Of a stretch of 64,000 nucleotides of DNA, positions 34,688 to 42,377 are shown one piece after another; positions within the stretch are counted from its first letter, which is position 1, and each line of letters begins with the position of its first letter. Below the pieces are notes generated by a model. It did not search any database. It had not been told where the DNA came from and saw only the letters and a list, made by a program, of their open reading frames with translations. The DNA is taken from NCBI RefSeq assembly GCF_003116135.1, contig NZ_PDOA01000017.1:25919-89918 (forward strand), given 5' to 3'. Source of the stretch: Teichococcus aestuarii (lineage in GTDB: Bacteria; Pseudomonadota; Alphaproteobacteria; Acetobacterales; Acetobacteraceae). The translations under genes and the position numbers were made by a program.

Positions 34688-34864
34688 CGGGCGTTCCCTG
34701 GGTGGCAGCCTGCGGGGCAGGAGAGTGCCTTCTCCCTAGCGCAGCCGGGCGCTCCTGTCCGATCTATAATGCTCATCAATCCCACGAGCCGAACTCATTG
34801 GCGCGGCACATGCACCGCCCGTAAGAGATCGGGCCATCAGCCCGTCCAGGGAAGGAAGCGATCC

Positions 34865-36049
34865 ATGGCCTATTTCCAGTCCAAGCCCACCGCCGGCCGG
34901 CATTTCCTGCAGATCCCGGGGCCTTCCAACGTGCCGGACCGCGTGCTGCGCGCCATGGACAACCCGACCATGGACCATCGCGGCCCGGATTTCGGCCTGT
35001 TCGGCAAGCAGTTGCTGGAGAAGGTGAAGCAGGTCTTCAAGACCGAGCAGCCGGTGATCATCTACCCCGCCTCCGGCACGGGGGCGTGGGAGGCGGCGCT
35101 GGTCAACACCCTCTCCCCTGGCGACACGGTGCTGATGTGCGAGACGGGGCAGTTCGCCTTCCTCTGGCGCGAGATGGCCGAGCGGCTGGGGCTGAAGCCC
35201 GAGCTGATCCAGACCGACTGGCGCCGCGCCGCCGACGTGCCCGGCATCGAGGCCCGGCTGCGGGCGGATACGGCGCACGCCATCAAGGCCGTCTGCGTGG
35301 TGCACAACGAGACCAGCACGGGCTGCACCTCCCGCATCGCCGAGGTGCGGGCGGCGATGGACGCCACCGGCCACCCGGCGCTGCTGCTGGTGGACACCAT
35401 CTCCTCGCTCGGCTCGATGGACTACCGGCATGACGAATGGGGCGTCGATGTCACCGTCTCGGGCAGCCAGAAGGGGCTGATGCTGCCGCCGGGCCTGTCC
35501 TTCAACGCTGTCTCGGAAAAGGCCCTGAAGGCCAGCGAGGGTGCGAAGCTGCCGCGCAGCTTCTGGGACTGGAAGCCGATGATCGCCTCCAACGCCACCG
35601 GCTACTTCCCCTACACCCCCGCCACCAACATGCTCTACGCGCTGGACACGGCGCTGGACCTGCTGCTGGCCGAGGGGCTGGAGAACGTCTTCGCCCGCCA
35701 CGACCGCCACGCCGAGGCCACCCGCCGCGCCGTGCGCGCCTGGGGGCTGGAGGTGCAGTGCGAGGACCCGCGCCACTATTCCTCCGTGCTGACCGCCGTG
35801 CGGCTGCCGGAGGGCCACTCGGCCAACGCGCTGCGCGCCGCCATCCTGGAGAAGTTCAACATGTCGCTCGGCAATGGCCTCGGGCGGCTGAACGACCGGG
35901 TGTTCCGCATCGGCCATCTGGGCGACTTCAACGACCTGGCGCTGATGGGCACGCTCTCGGGCGTCGAGATGGGGCTGCGCATCGCCGGCGTGCCGCACAA
36001 GGAAGGCGGCGTGAAGGCCGCCATGGACTACCTCTCCGGCAACGCCTGA
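34865..36049 (+). CDS. Class V aminotransferase, serine-glyoxylate type
   Basis: A 394-residue PLP enzyme. It starts HFLQIPGPSNVPDRVL, and has VCVVHNETSTGCTS, LLVDTISSLGSMDYRHDEWGVDV and the PLP lysine K203 in SGSQKGLMLPPG. The C-terminal NMSLGNGLGRLNDRVFRIGHLGDFNDLALMG is characteristic of serine-glyoxylate and alanine-glyoxylate aminotransferases. It would exchange amino groups between serine and glyoxylate, which links to the hydroxyacid/glycolate enzyme opposite it. ATG 34865 is preceded by GGAAGGAAG. A TATAAT at 34765-34770 is a possible minus-10. Confidence 0.9.
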   Translation: MAYFQSKPTAGRHFLQIPGPSNVPDRVLRAMDNPTMDHRGPDFGLFGKQLLEKVKQVFKTEQPVIIYPASGTGAWEAALVNTLSPGDTVLMCETGQFAFLWREMAERLGLKPELIQTDWRRAADVPGIEARLRADTAHAIKAVCVVHNETSTGCTSRIAEVRAAMDATGHPALLLVDTISSLGSMDYRHDEWGVDVTVSGSQKGLMLPPGLSFNAVSEKALKASEGAKLPRSFWDWKPMIASNATGYFPYTPATNMLYALDTALDLLLAEGLENVFARHDRHAEATRRAVRAWGLEVQCEDPRHYSSVLTAVRLPEGHSANALRAAILEKFNMSLGNGLGRLNDRVFRIGHLGDFNDLALMGTLSGVEMGLRIAGVPHKEGGVKAAMDYLSGNA

Positions 36050-36119
36050 ACCCCTGAACGCCAGCGGAGCGGCCGCGCCCCGCTGGCAACCGGCATCGCG
36101 GCGGCGCGTTGATGGCATC

Positions 36120-36563
36120 ATGCAACAGAGCATCACCATCAGCCGTCCCGCCGCCGAGGTCTTCGCCTATGTGGCGGACATCCGCCACTGGCGGGAATGG
36201 CTGCCCCACCTTCGGCGCGAGGAGACCGGCCCGCCGGAGGGCAAGCTCTCGGCGGACAAGGCCGCCCTCACGGTGCGCTGGCCGTTCGCTCCGAGCGGCG
36301 AGTGGCGGGTGGAGGGCGAGGGAAAGGTGGCCCGCCTTTTCCTGACGCTCGGCACCGACACCGCCCAGCCCAACGACCCCACGGAGCGGGAGACGCCCCA
36401 GGAGGCCCTGGCGCACGGCATGGAGGCGGCCCTGCAGAGCCTGAAATCGCACCTCGAGCGTGCCGAAGGCGGCGATCCCGTCCTCCACCCCCCTGGTGCC
36501 CCGCTCCGCGCCTATGGGCGGGATGCGGGCGAGGATGTCGATCACACGGAGCAGAACCCCTGA
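36120..36563 (+). CDS. SRPBCC family protein
   Basis: A 147-residue START/Bet-v1-like protein with a hydrophobic ligand cavity. The family start QQSITISRPAAEVFAYVADIRHWREWLPHL is clear, then WRVEGEGKVARLF and a C-terminal helix ALAHGMEAALQSLKSHLER. The last 30 residues are an unrelated-looking tail. Ligand and partner are unknown. It stands alone between the aminotransferase and the LLM oxidoreductase gene, with which it converges. Confidence 0.82.
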   Translation: MQQSITISRPAAEVFAYVADIRHWREWLPHLRREETGPPEGKLSADKAALTVRWPFAPSGEWRVEGEGKVARLFLTLGTDTAQPNDPTERETPQEALAHGMEAALQSLKSHLERAEGGDPVLHPPGAPLRAYGRDAGEDVDHTEQNP

Positions 36564-36614
36564 GGCCTTCCTCCCGGAAGGCCGCAGGGGCGGGAAGGAC
36601 CGGCGCCTGACGGT

Positions 36615-37628
36615 TCAGTGCGCCGCTTCGGGCTGCCGCACCAGTTCGCGGCAGATCTCGGCGGCGATGCTGAAGGAACGAAGCCGGGCCGTGTGATCGT
36701 AGATCTGCCCGGTCAGCATCAGCTCGTCCACGCCTGTCTTCTCCACGAATTCCCCGATCTGGCGCCGCACCGTCTCGGGCGACCCCACCGCCGAGCAGGA
36801 GAGGCTCTGGCCGACGCCGGCATAGCGGGCCTCGTGCTGCAGCGCCGCCACATCCTCGGCCGGCGGCGGCAGCTTGCCCGGCGTGCCGCGCCGCAGGTTC
36901 AGGAACTGCTGCTGCAGGGAGGTGAACAGGCGCTCGCCTTCCGCGTCCGTGTCGGCGGCGAAGATGTTCATCGCCGCCATGCTGTAGGGGCGGTCGAGCT
37001 GGGCGGAGGGGCGGAAGCCCTCGCGATAGATTTCCAGCGCCTGCATCATCGCCTGCGGCGCGAAATGCGAGGCGAAGGCGAAGGGCAGCCCCAGAGCCGC
37101 CGCCAGCTGCGCGCTGTAGAGGCTGGAGCCCAGCAGCCAGAGCGGCACCTCCATGCCGCCGCCCGGCACCGCCTGCACCGGCTGGCCGGGCTGCACCGGC
37201 GCGAACCAGGCGCGCAGCTCCACCACATCCTGCGGGAAGCTGTCCACGTCGCCGGAGAGGTTGCGCCGGAGCGCGCGGGCGGTGCGCATGTCGGTGCCCG
37301 GCGCGCGGCCGAGGCCGAGGTCGATGCGGCCAGGGAACAGGGCGTTCAGCGTGCCGAACTGCTCGGCGATGACCAGCGGCGCGTGGTTGGGCAGCATCAC
37401 CCCGCCCGAGCCCACGCGGATGGTGGAGGTGCCGGCCGCCACATGGCCGATCACGACGGCCGTGGCGGCGCTGGCGATGCCCGGCATGTTGTGGTGCTCG
37501 GCCAGCCAGAAGCGGTGGTAGCCCAGGCGCTCGGCGTGCTGCGCCAGGTCCCGGGCGTTGTGGAAGGCGTGGCTGGCTTCCTCGCCCTGCTTGATGGGCG
37601 CGAGGTCGAGGACGGAGTAGCGGATCAT
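36615..37628 (-). CDS. LLM class flavin-dependent oxidoreductase
   Basis: A 337-residue luciferase-like monooxygenase of the MsnO8/YhbW group. Motifs are [59 protein letters not shown] and [12 protein letters not shown]. It uses FMNH2 and oxygen to oxidise an unknown substrate. It stands between two plus-strand genes. Confidence 0.88.
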   Translation of the reverse strand: MIRYSVLDLAPIKQGEEASHAFHNARDLAQHAERLGYHRFWLAEHHNMPGIASAATAVVIGHVAAGTSTIRVGSGGVMLPNHAPLVIAEQFGTLNALFPGRIDLGLGRAPGTDMRTARALRRNLSGDVDSFPQDVVELRAWFAPVQPGQPVQAVPGGGMEVPLWLLGSSLYSAQLAAALGLPFAFASHFAPQAMMQALEIYREGFRPSAQLDRPYSMAAMNIFAADTDAEGERLFTSLQQQFLNLRRGTPGKLPPPAEDVAALQHEARYAGVGQSLSCSAVGSPETVRRQIGEFVEKTGVDELMLTGQIYDHTARLRSFSIAAEICRELVRQPEAAH

Positions 37629-37790
37629 GGATATGCCTCCCCAGGCGGGTTGCGGGGATGGAGAAGGACCCCGCGCGGGGCAGGGCAGTCCTCCCCGATA
37701 TGGGGCACGGGGGGCCTCGCGTCAGGGGGGTGCCTTGGCAGGAGGGTGGTGCCGGCCCCACCTTGGGCGCTGAGCAAGGAGGCCCATGCC

Positions 37791-38099
37791 ATGACCACCG
37801 AGATCGACCCCGCCACCCGCACCGAGCTGGAGGCCGCCGCCTTCCGCCGCCTCGTCGAGCACCTGCGGGAGCGGACGGATGTGCAGAACATCGACCTGAT
37901 GAACCTCTCCGGCTTCTGCCGGAACTGCCTCAGCCGCTGGTACCGCGAGGCCGCCGAGGCGCGCGGCATCGCCCTGCCGGACCCGGAGGCGCGCGAGGCC
38001 ATCTACGGCATGCCCTACAAGGAGTGGCAGGCGAAGCACCAGAAGGAGGCCTCGGCCGAGCAGAAGGCGAAGTTCGCGGCCAGCAATCCGGGGCACTGA
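37791..38099 (+). CDS. DUF1244 domain-containing protein
   Basis: A 102-residue alphaproteobacterial family protein. The hallmark is VQNIDLMNLSGFCRNCLSRWYREAAEARG, with a CxxC pair at about 44-47, followed by IYGMPYKEWQAKHQKEAS. The CxxC may bind metal. AAGGAGG lies eight bases before the ATG at 37791. Function is unknown. It lies just upstream of gapR in the same direction. Confidence 0.9.
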   Translation: MTTEIDPATRTELEAAAFRRLVEHLRERTDVQNIDLMNLSGFCRNCLSRWYREAAEARGIALPDPEAREAIYGMPYKEWQAKHQKEASAEQKAKFAASNPGH

Positions 38100-38232
38100 G
38101 CCGGGGTGCCGGGAAGCGGGCGAGGGGGAGGGGCGCAGGTCCGATCCATTTGCCCGCCCTGGCCGGCGCCGCTATACCCGCGCCCCTCCGGCGCCGCCTT
38201 CCGGCGCCGGGTCTGGTCCGTTTCTGGAGACG

Positions 38233-38538
38233 ATGATGAGCGATTTCGACGCGCAGGAGGCCCAGGCCAGCCGCGAGCGCCAGGAGGCCGATCCCGAGGC
38301 GGAAGTGGGCGGCATCGCCGCCGACCGCCTGCGCTCGATCATCGAGCGGGTGGAGCGGCTGGAGGAGGAGCGCAAGGCCCTCGCCGACGATATCAAGGAC
38401 ATCTTCGCCGAGGCCAAGTCGGCCGGCTTCGAGGTGAAGGTGATCAAGCAGATCCTGCGCATCCGCAAGCAGGAGCCGGCCGAGGTGGAGGAGCAGGAGA
38501 CCCTGCTCGACCTCTACCGCCGCGCCCTCGGCATGTGA
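38233..38538 (+). CDS. gapR: DUF2312 nucleoid-associated protein GapR
   Basis: A 101-residue coiled-coil protein with the GapR core: GIAADRLRSIIERVERLEEERKALADDIKDIFAEAKSAGFEVKVIKQILRIRKQE, then LLDLYRRALG. In Caulobacter GapR is an abundant, essential or near-essential AT-rich DNA-binding protein that tracks overtwisted DNA ahead of the replication fork. The acidic N-terminal extension here (about 30 residues) is longer than in Caulobacter. Start is ATG 38233 or the adjacent 38236. Confidence 0.9.
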   Translation: MMSDFDAQEAQASRERQEADPEAEVGGIAADRLRSIIERVERLEEERKALADDIKDIFAEAKSAGFEVKVIKQILRIRKQEPAEVEEQETLLDLYRRALGM

Positions 38539-38661
38539 TGCGCCCGCGCCCCGCGCCGCCCCTTGGGGGCCGGCGCGCCGCGCGCCGCCATGCTGGCGGA
38601 ATCGTAGCGGGCCGCCCTCCCACGGGGCCTCCCGGCCCCTTGCACGCCGCGGAACCTTGCC

Positions 38662-40002
38662 GTGCCATCCTCCCTCGCCAGCACCCTGGCCACCGTCTTT
38701 GCCCTGCTGTTCGGCTACGCGCTGCTGCAGATGGGCAACACGCTGCAATCCTCCCTGCTGGCCGTGCGCGGCGGGCTGGAGGGCTTCACCGCCACCGAGA
38801 TCGGCCTGGTCGGCTCCGGCTTCTATGTCGGGCTGATGCTGGGCTCGCTGCGCGGCGGACGGCTGGTGCGGATGGTGGGGCACACGCGGGCCTTCGCGGC
38901 GCTGGCCGCCATCGCCTCCATGGCGCCGCTGCTGCACCTGCTGGCGATGGACCCCTGGGTCTGGCCGGTGACGCGGGCGCTCACCGGCTTCTGCTTCGCC
39001 GGCCTGTTCATCGTGGTGGAAAGCTGGCTGAACGGCGCCGCCAACGCCTCTGTGCGCGGGCAGATCCTCAGCGTCTACGGCATGACCGGCATGATTGCCG
39101 GCGTGGCCGGGCAGATGCTGCTGACCATGGGTTCGCCGCGCGGCTTCGCGCTGTTCTGCGTCATCTCCATGATCATCTCCTTCGCCCTGGTGCCGGTGGT
39201 GCTCTCCCGCGCCCAGGCGCCGGCGCAGCCGGATGGCGATGCCGAGCTGAATCTCGGCCGTCTCTACGGGCAGTCGCCCTTCGGCGTGGTGGCGGCCTTC
39301 CTTAGCGGCATCAGCACCGGCGCCTATTACGCGCTCGGGCCGCTCTTCGCGCAGCGGCTGGGGCTGGAGGCGGCGGCGGTGGCGGTGTTCATGGCCTGCG
39401 GCTCGCTGGGCGGCTTCGCCGCCACCTGGCCGGTGGGCTGGCTGTCCGACCGCATCGACCGGCGCGGGCTGATCGTCGGCCTGTCCATCCTGTCCACGGC
39501 GGCGCTGCTGTGGATGGTGCTGCTGGTGCCCGAGGACCCGCCGCGCTGGATGGCCTACAGCCTGGTGGCGCTGTTCGGCGCCATGGTGATCCCCGGCTAC
39601 AGCCTGATCCTGGCGCATGTGAACGACCACGTGCCGCCGGGCGAGTTCGCCGCCGCCTCGGGTGGGCTGCTGATCCTGTGGGGCGCCGGCTCGGCGCTGG
39701 GCCCGATCATCGGCGGCACGGCCATGACCACGCTGGGTAATCCGGGCCTCGGCTGGCTGATCCTGTCCGCCCAGCTGCTGATCGCGCTGTGGGGCCTCTA
39801 CCGCATGCGCCAGCGCGCCGCGCCGGAGGCGAAGGAGGACTTCCTCGTCATGCCCGTCCAGCCGGTCAGCACCGAGCTGGTGGCCGTGGCGCAGGAAGCG
39901 GCGGTGGAGCGCGAGGAGGCCGCCGCGCAGGAAGCCCTGGCCGAGGCGGCGGCGCCGGAGCCGGAGCCGGAGCCGGGGCAGGAGCTGCCGCCGCCACGCT
40001 GA
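38662..40002 (+). CDS. MFS transporter with acidic proline-rich tail
   Basis: A 446-residue MFS protein with 12 likely transmembrane segments; landmarks are LLFGYALLQMGNTLQSSLLAVRG, GSGFYVGLMLGSLRGGRLV and GWLSDRIDRRGLIVGLS. It resembles the YcaD group of proposed sugar or drug carriers. The cytoplasmic C-terminus is unusual: about 60 residues rich in Ala, Glu and Pro (ending EPEPEPGQELPPP). The GTG at 38662 is used as start. Substrate unknown. Confidence 0.88.
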   Translation: MPSSLASTLATVFALLFGYALLQMGNTLQSSLLAVRGGLEGFTATEIGLVGSGFYVGLMLGSLRGGRLVRMVGHTRAFAALAAIASMAPLLHLLAMDPWVWPVTRALTGFCFAGLFIVVESWLNGAANASVRGQILSVYGMTGMIAGVAGQMLLTMGSPRGFALFCVISMIISFALVPVVLSRAQAPAQPDGDAELNLGRLYGQSPFGVVAAFLSGISTGAYYALGPLFAQRLGLEAAAVAVFMACGSLGGFAATWPVGWLSDRIDRRGLIVGLSILSTAALLWMVLLVPEDPPRWMAYSLVALFGAMVIPGYSLILAHVNDHVPPGEFAAASGGLLILWGAGSALGPIIGGTAMTTLGNPGLGWLILSAQLLIALWGLYRMRQRAAPEAKEDFLVMPVQPVSTELVAVAQEAAVEREEAAAQEALAEAAAPEPEPEPGQELPPPR

Positions 40003-40025
40003 GGCCGCCGGAGGGCGGGGGCCGG

Positions 40026-40057
40026 AGAAAGAGCTCGCTTCAGAAAGAGCTTGCTTC
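40026..40057. repeat. Adjacent 16-nt direct duplication
   Basis: AGAAAGAGCTCGCTTC (40026-40041) is followed at once by the same sequence with one C-to-T change. It lies just after the MFS stop and has no coding role. Confidence 0.8.
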
Positions 40058-40200
40058 GGGCGGCGCGGATCTCTAGATAGGCGTCTGACGGAAACCGCAC
40101 GGCCATTTGCGCCTCACTGGTCATCCATGACCATATCGGTTTCTTCCCGGCCCAAGCATTTCAGGAATGGCCTGCAACCCTCTGAGGTTGGCGGCGTTCT

Positions 40201-40222
40201 GGCCTGCGGAACCCCGCAGGCC
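40201..40222 (+). promoter_or_regulatory. Structured leader hairpin of the 45-residue ORF
   Basis: GGCCTGCGG, AACC, CCGCAGGCC form a perfect 9-bp stem. Further downstream TGGCTTGG (40226-40233) can pair with CCAAGCCA (40255-40262), and a GAAGGA ribosome site follows at 40287-40292. This gap (40003-40302) has no other gene. It looks like an untranslated leader; class unknown. Confidence 0.5.
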
Positions 40223-40302
40223 CTATGGCTTGGCCGGTTTTCACGACATGACACCAAGCCACGGCGGCCTTCGCTATGCCGCCCAAGAAGGATAGAACTA
40301 CC

Positions 40303-40440
40303 TTGAATACGCATATCAACGAGCCGCGCCTGCAGACCATGCCGGAGGCCCACAAGACCTCCATGGTGGTGCAGGGCAGCGCCTCCACCGGCCTGTCGCA
40401 GGCCGAGATCCGCCGCCTCGTGATGGAAACCATCGGCTGA
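40303..40440 (+). CDS. Small 45-residue protein, unknown function
   Basis: A TTG-initiated open frame of 45 residues, preceded ten bases upstream by GAAGGA and ending nine bases before a perfect terminator hairpin. The product reads (M)NTHINEPRLQTMPEAHKTS, then MVVQGSASTGLSQAEIRRLVMETIG. It is soluble, and the last segment looks like a short amphipathic helix. No family is recognised. Strong SD, own leader and terminator argue that it is a real gene. Confidence 0.6.
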   Translation: MNTHINEPRLQTMPEAHKTSMVVQGSASTGLSQAEIRRLVMETIG

Positions 40441-40448
40441 GGCAGCGG

Positions 40449-40473
40449 CCATGGCCGGGTTTCCCGGCCATGG
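40449..40473. terminator. Bidirectional terminator hairpin
   Basis: An exact 11-bp stem (CCATGGCCGGG) with loop TTT lies between the small ORF and the convergent acyl-CoA ligase gene. Confidence 0.75.
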
Positions 40474-40476
40474 GGG

Positions 40477-42177
40477 TCAGCCGTAGAGCTGATCGAGCTT
40501 CGCCGCGTGGTCCTTCAGCACCACCCGGCGCTTGATTTTCATGGTCGGCGTGAGCTGGCCATTCTCCACCGTGAAGGGCGCCACGGTGGCGAAGTGCCGG
40601 ATGCGCTCCACCCCCGACAATTTGCCGTTCACCCGCCGCACCGCCTCGGCGAGCGCGGCCTCGGCCGTGCCCTCGGCGGGCACCAGCAGGGCGGCGATGC
40701 CGGGCCGGCCCTCGCCGGCCACCACCGCCTGGGTGATCGCCGGCTCGGCCATCAGCAGGCTCTCGATGCGGGCGGGGCTGACCATGTCGCCGCCCAGCGT
40801 CTTGATGAAGTCCCGCTTGCGGTCCGTGATGCGCAGCGCCGGGCCGACCATCTCGCCCACATCCCCGGTGTGCAGCCACACCTCGCCGCCCTCGGTGCGC
40901 AGGGCCTGGGCCGTGGCCTCCGGGTTGTTCCAGTAGCCATCCATCACCAGCGGGCCGCGGATGACCACCTCGCCATCCTCGGCGATGCGCAGCGTCACCC
41001 CCGGCAGCGGGCGGCCCACCGCGTGCCGGTTGTTCTCCCACGGCACGTTCACGCTGATCACCGGGCCGGCCTCGGTCTGGCCGTAGCCCTGCAGCACCGG
41101 CAGGCCCATGGCCATGAAGAAGCCGGACAGCTCCGGGTCCAGCCGCGCCCCGCCCGAGACCAGCGCCGCCAGCCGCCCGCCGAAGCGGGCCTGGATGCGC
41201 CGGCGCACCAGCCGCTCCAGCACCGCGTCCTCCAGCCGTTCCAGCGCGCCCAGCGGCGGGCCGTCCAGCCGGCGCAGGCCGAGCCGCAGGGCGCGCTCGA
41301 ACAGGCGCCGCTGCCAGGGTTTCTGCTTCTCCACCAGCGCCAGGATGCGCGCCCGCAGCACCTCGAACAGCCGCGGCACGGCGGTGACGACCTGCGGGCG
41401 GATGTCGGTCAGCTCCGCCGCCAGCCGCTCGGCGCCGCGGCTGAAGACGATCTCCATGCCGAAGGAGCAGAGCAGGTAGCTCACCGTATGCTCATAGGCA
41501 TGGGAGAGCGGCAGGAAGGAGAGGTAGCAGGCGTCCCGCGGCAGGCCGAGACGGCGGATGAAGCCGGCGATGCCCTGCCGGTTGGCCAGCATCGCCCGGT
41601 GCGGCAGCATCACGCCCTTGGGCGGGCCGCCGGTGCCCGAGGTGTAGATGAGGCAGGCCAGCCGCCCGGCGGGGATGTGCTCCACCTCGGCCACCAGCAT
41701 CGCCAGGTCGCCCTGCACCGCCGTCAGCTCGGCCCAGGAGACGGTGCCGGCGCCATCCTCCATCGAGATCAGCAGGTCCAGCCCGCCGAGGCCGGCCGCC
41801 TCGGCCACCGCCTGGGCCAGCCGGGTGGTCGAGACGATGGCGCAGCGGGCGCCGGAATCGCGCAGCAGATGCGCGTGGTCGGCCACCGTGTTGGTGGTGT
41901 AGGCCGGCACCGAGACGGCGCCGATCGCCATGATGGCGGTGTCGGCCACCAGGAATTCCGGACGGTTCTCGGCCACCAGCATCACGCGGTCGCCAGGGCA
42001 GACGCCGCGCGCCCGCAGCCCCGCCGCCACATCGGCCACCTGAAGCGCGAATTCGGCCCAGCTCAGGCTGCGCCAGCCGCCCCCGCGCCAGAAGCGCAGC
42101 ATCGGCCGGTCGGGCCAGGAGCGGGCCAGGCCCAGCATCAGGGCGGGCAGGCTGTTCCAATTGTCCTCGGCGCGCAT
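40477..42177 (-). CDS. AMP-dependent synthetase/ligase (long-chain acyl-CoA ligase type)
   Basis: A 566-residue adenylate-forming enzyme that activates a carboxylic acid with ATP and CoA. The P-loop LIYTSGTGGPPKGVML, the motif QGYGQTEAGP, the hinge region LHTGDVGEM with ITDRKRDFIKT and a C-terminal LTPTMKIKRR lysine segment match the long-chain fatty acid-CoA ligase subgroup. Start chosen at 42177 (MRAEDNWNSL), since upstream sequence is low-complexity. It faces the pepF promoter region. Confidence 0.9.
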   Translation of the reverse strand: MRAEDNWNSLPALMLGLARSWPDRPMLRFWRGGGWRSLSWAEFALQVADVAAGLRARGVCPGDRVMLVAENRPEFLVADTAIMAIGAVSVPAYTTNTVADHAHLLRDSGARCAIVSTTRLAQAVAEAAGLGGLDLLISMEDGAGTVSWAELTAVQGDLAMLVAEVEHIPAGRLACLIYTSGTGGPPKGVMLPHRAMLANRQGIAGFIRRLGLPRDACYLSFLPLSHAYEHTVSYLLCSFGMEIVFSRGAERLAAELTDIRPQVVTAVPRLFEVLRARILALVEKQKPWQRRLFERALRLGLRRLDGPPLGALERLEDAVLERLVRRRIQARFGGRLAALVSGGARLDPELSGFFMAMGLPVLQGYGQTEAGPVISVNVPWENNRHAVGRPLPGVTLRIAEDGEVVIRGPLVMDGYWNNPEATAQALRTEGGEVWLHTGDVGEMVGPALRITDRKRDFIKTLGGDMVSPARIESLLMAEPAITQAVVAGEGRPGIAALLVPAEGTAEAALAEAVRRVNGKLSGVERIRHFATVAPFTVENGQLTPTMKIKRRVVLKDHAAKLDQLYG

Positions 42178-42377
42178 GGCGGGGGGCGTTTTCCTTGTTC
42201 CGAACAGGGGAAGGCGGCCGGACGCGGCCAGGCAGAGGCGGCACCCCGGCCGGTCTTGCCGCCGGCCCGGGGCCCGGCGCCGGCTTCCCCGGCGCCGATA
42301 CATGGGGGGGAGGCGCTTGGCCTGCCCCGCCATGGGCTTATATCGGGAAGAGCGAACCCACAACCGCAAGGCCTCCC

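Noticed and set aside
34765..34770. TATAAT as a firm promoter of the aminotransferase gene
   Set aside because: It is a perfect minus-10 hexamer, but the sequence 17 nt upstream has no minus-35 resemblance; noted only as possible.
31376..36049. A 1557-codon plus-strand open frame running antisense to the FAD/Fe-S dehydrogenase before the aminotransferase
   Set aside because: The part before 34865 is His/Gln/Arg-rich and has no homology-like motifs; it is an antisense shadow caused by high GC. Only the last 394 codons are the real aminotransferase.
40026..40057. The duplicated 16-nt unit as an attachment site
   Set aside because: The copies abut each other and flank nothing; no integrase or foreign gene is near. 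A local slippage is enough.
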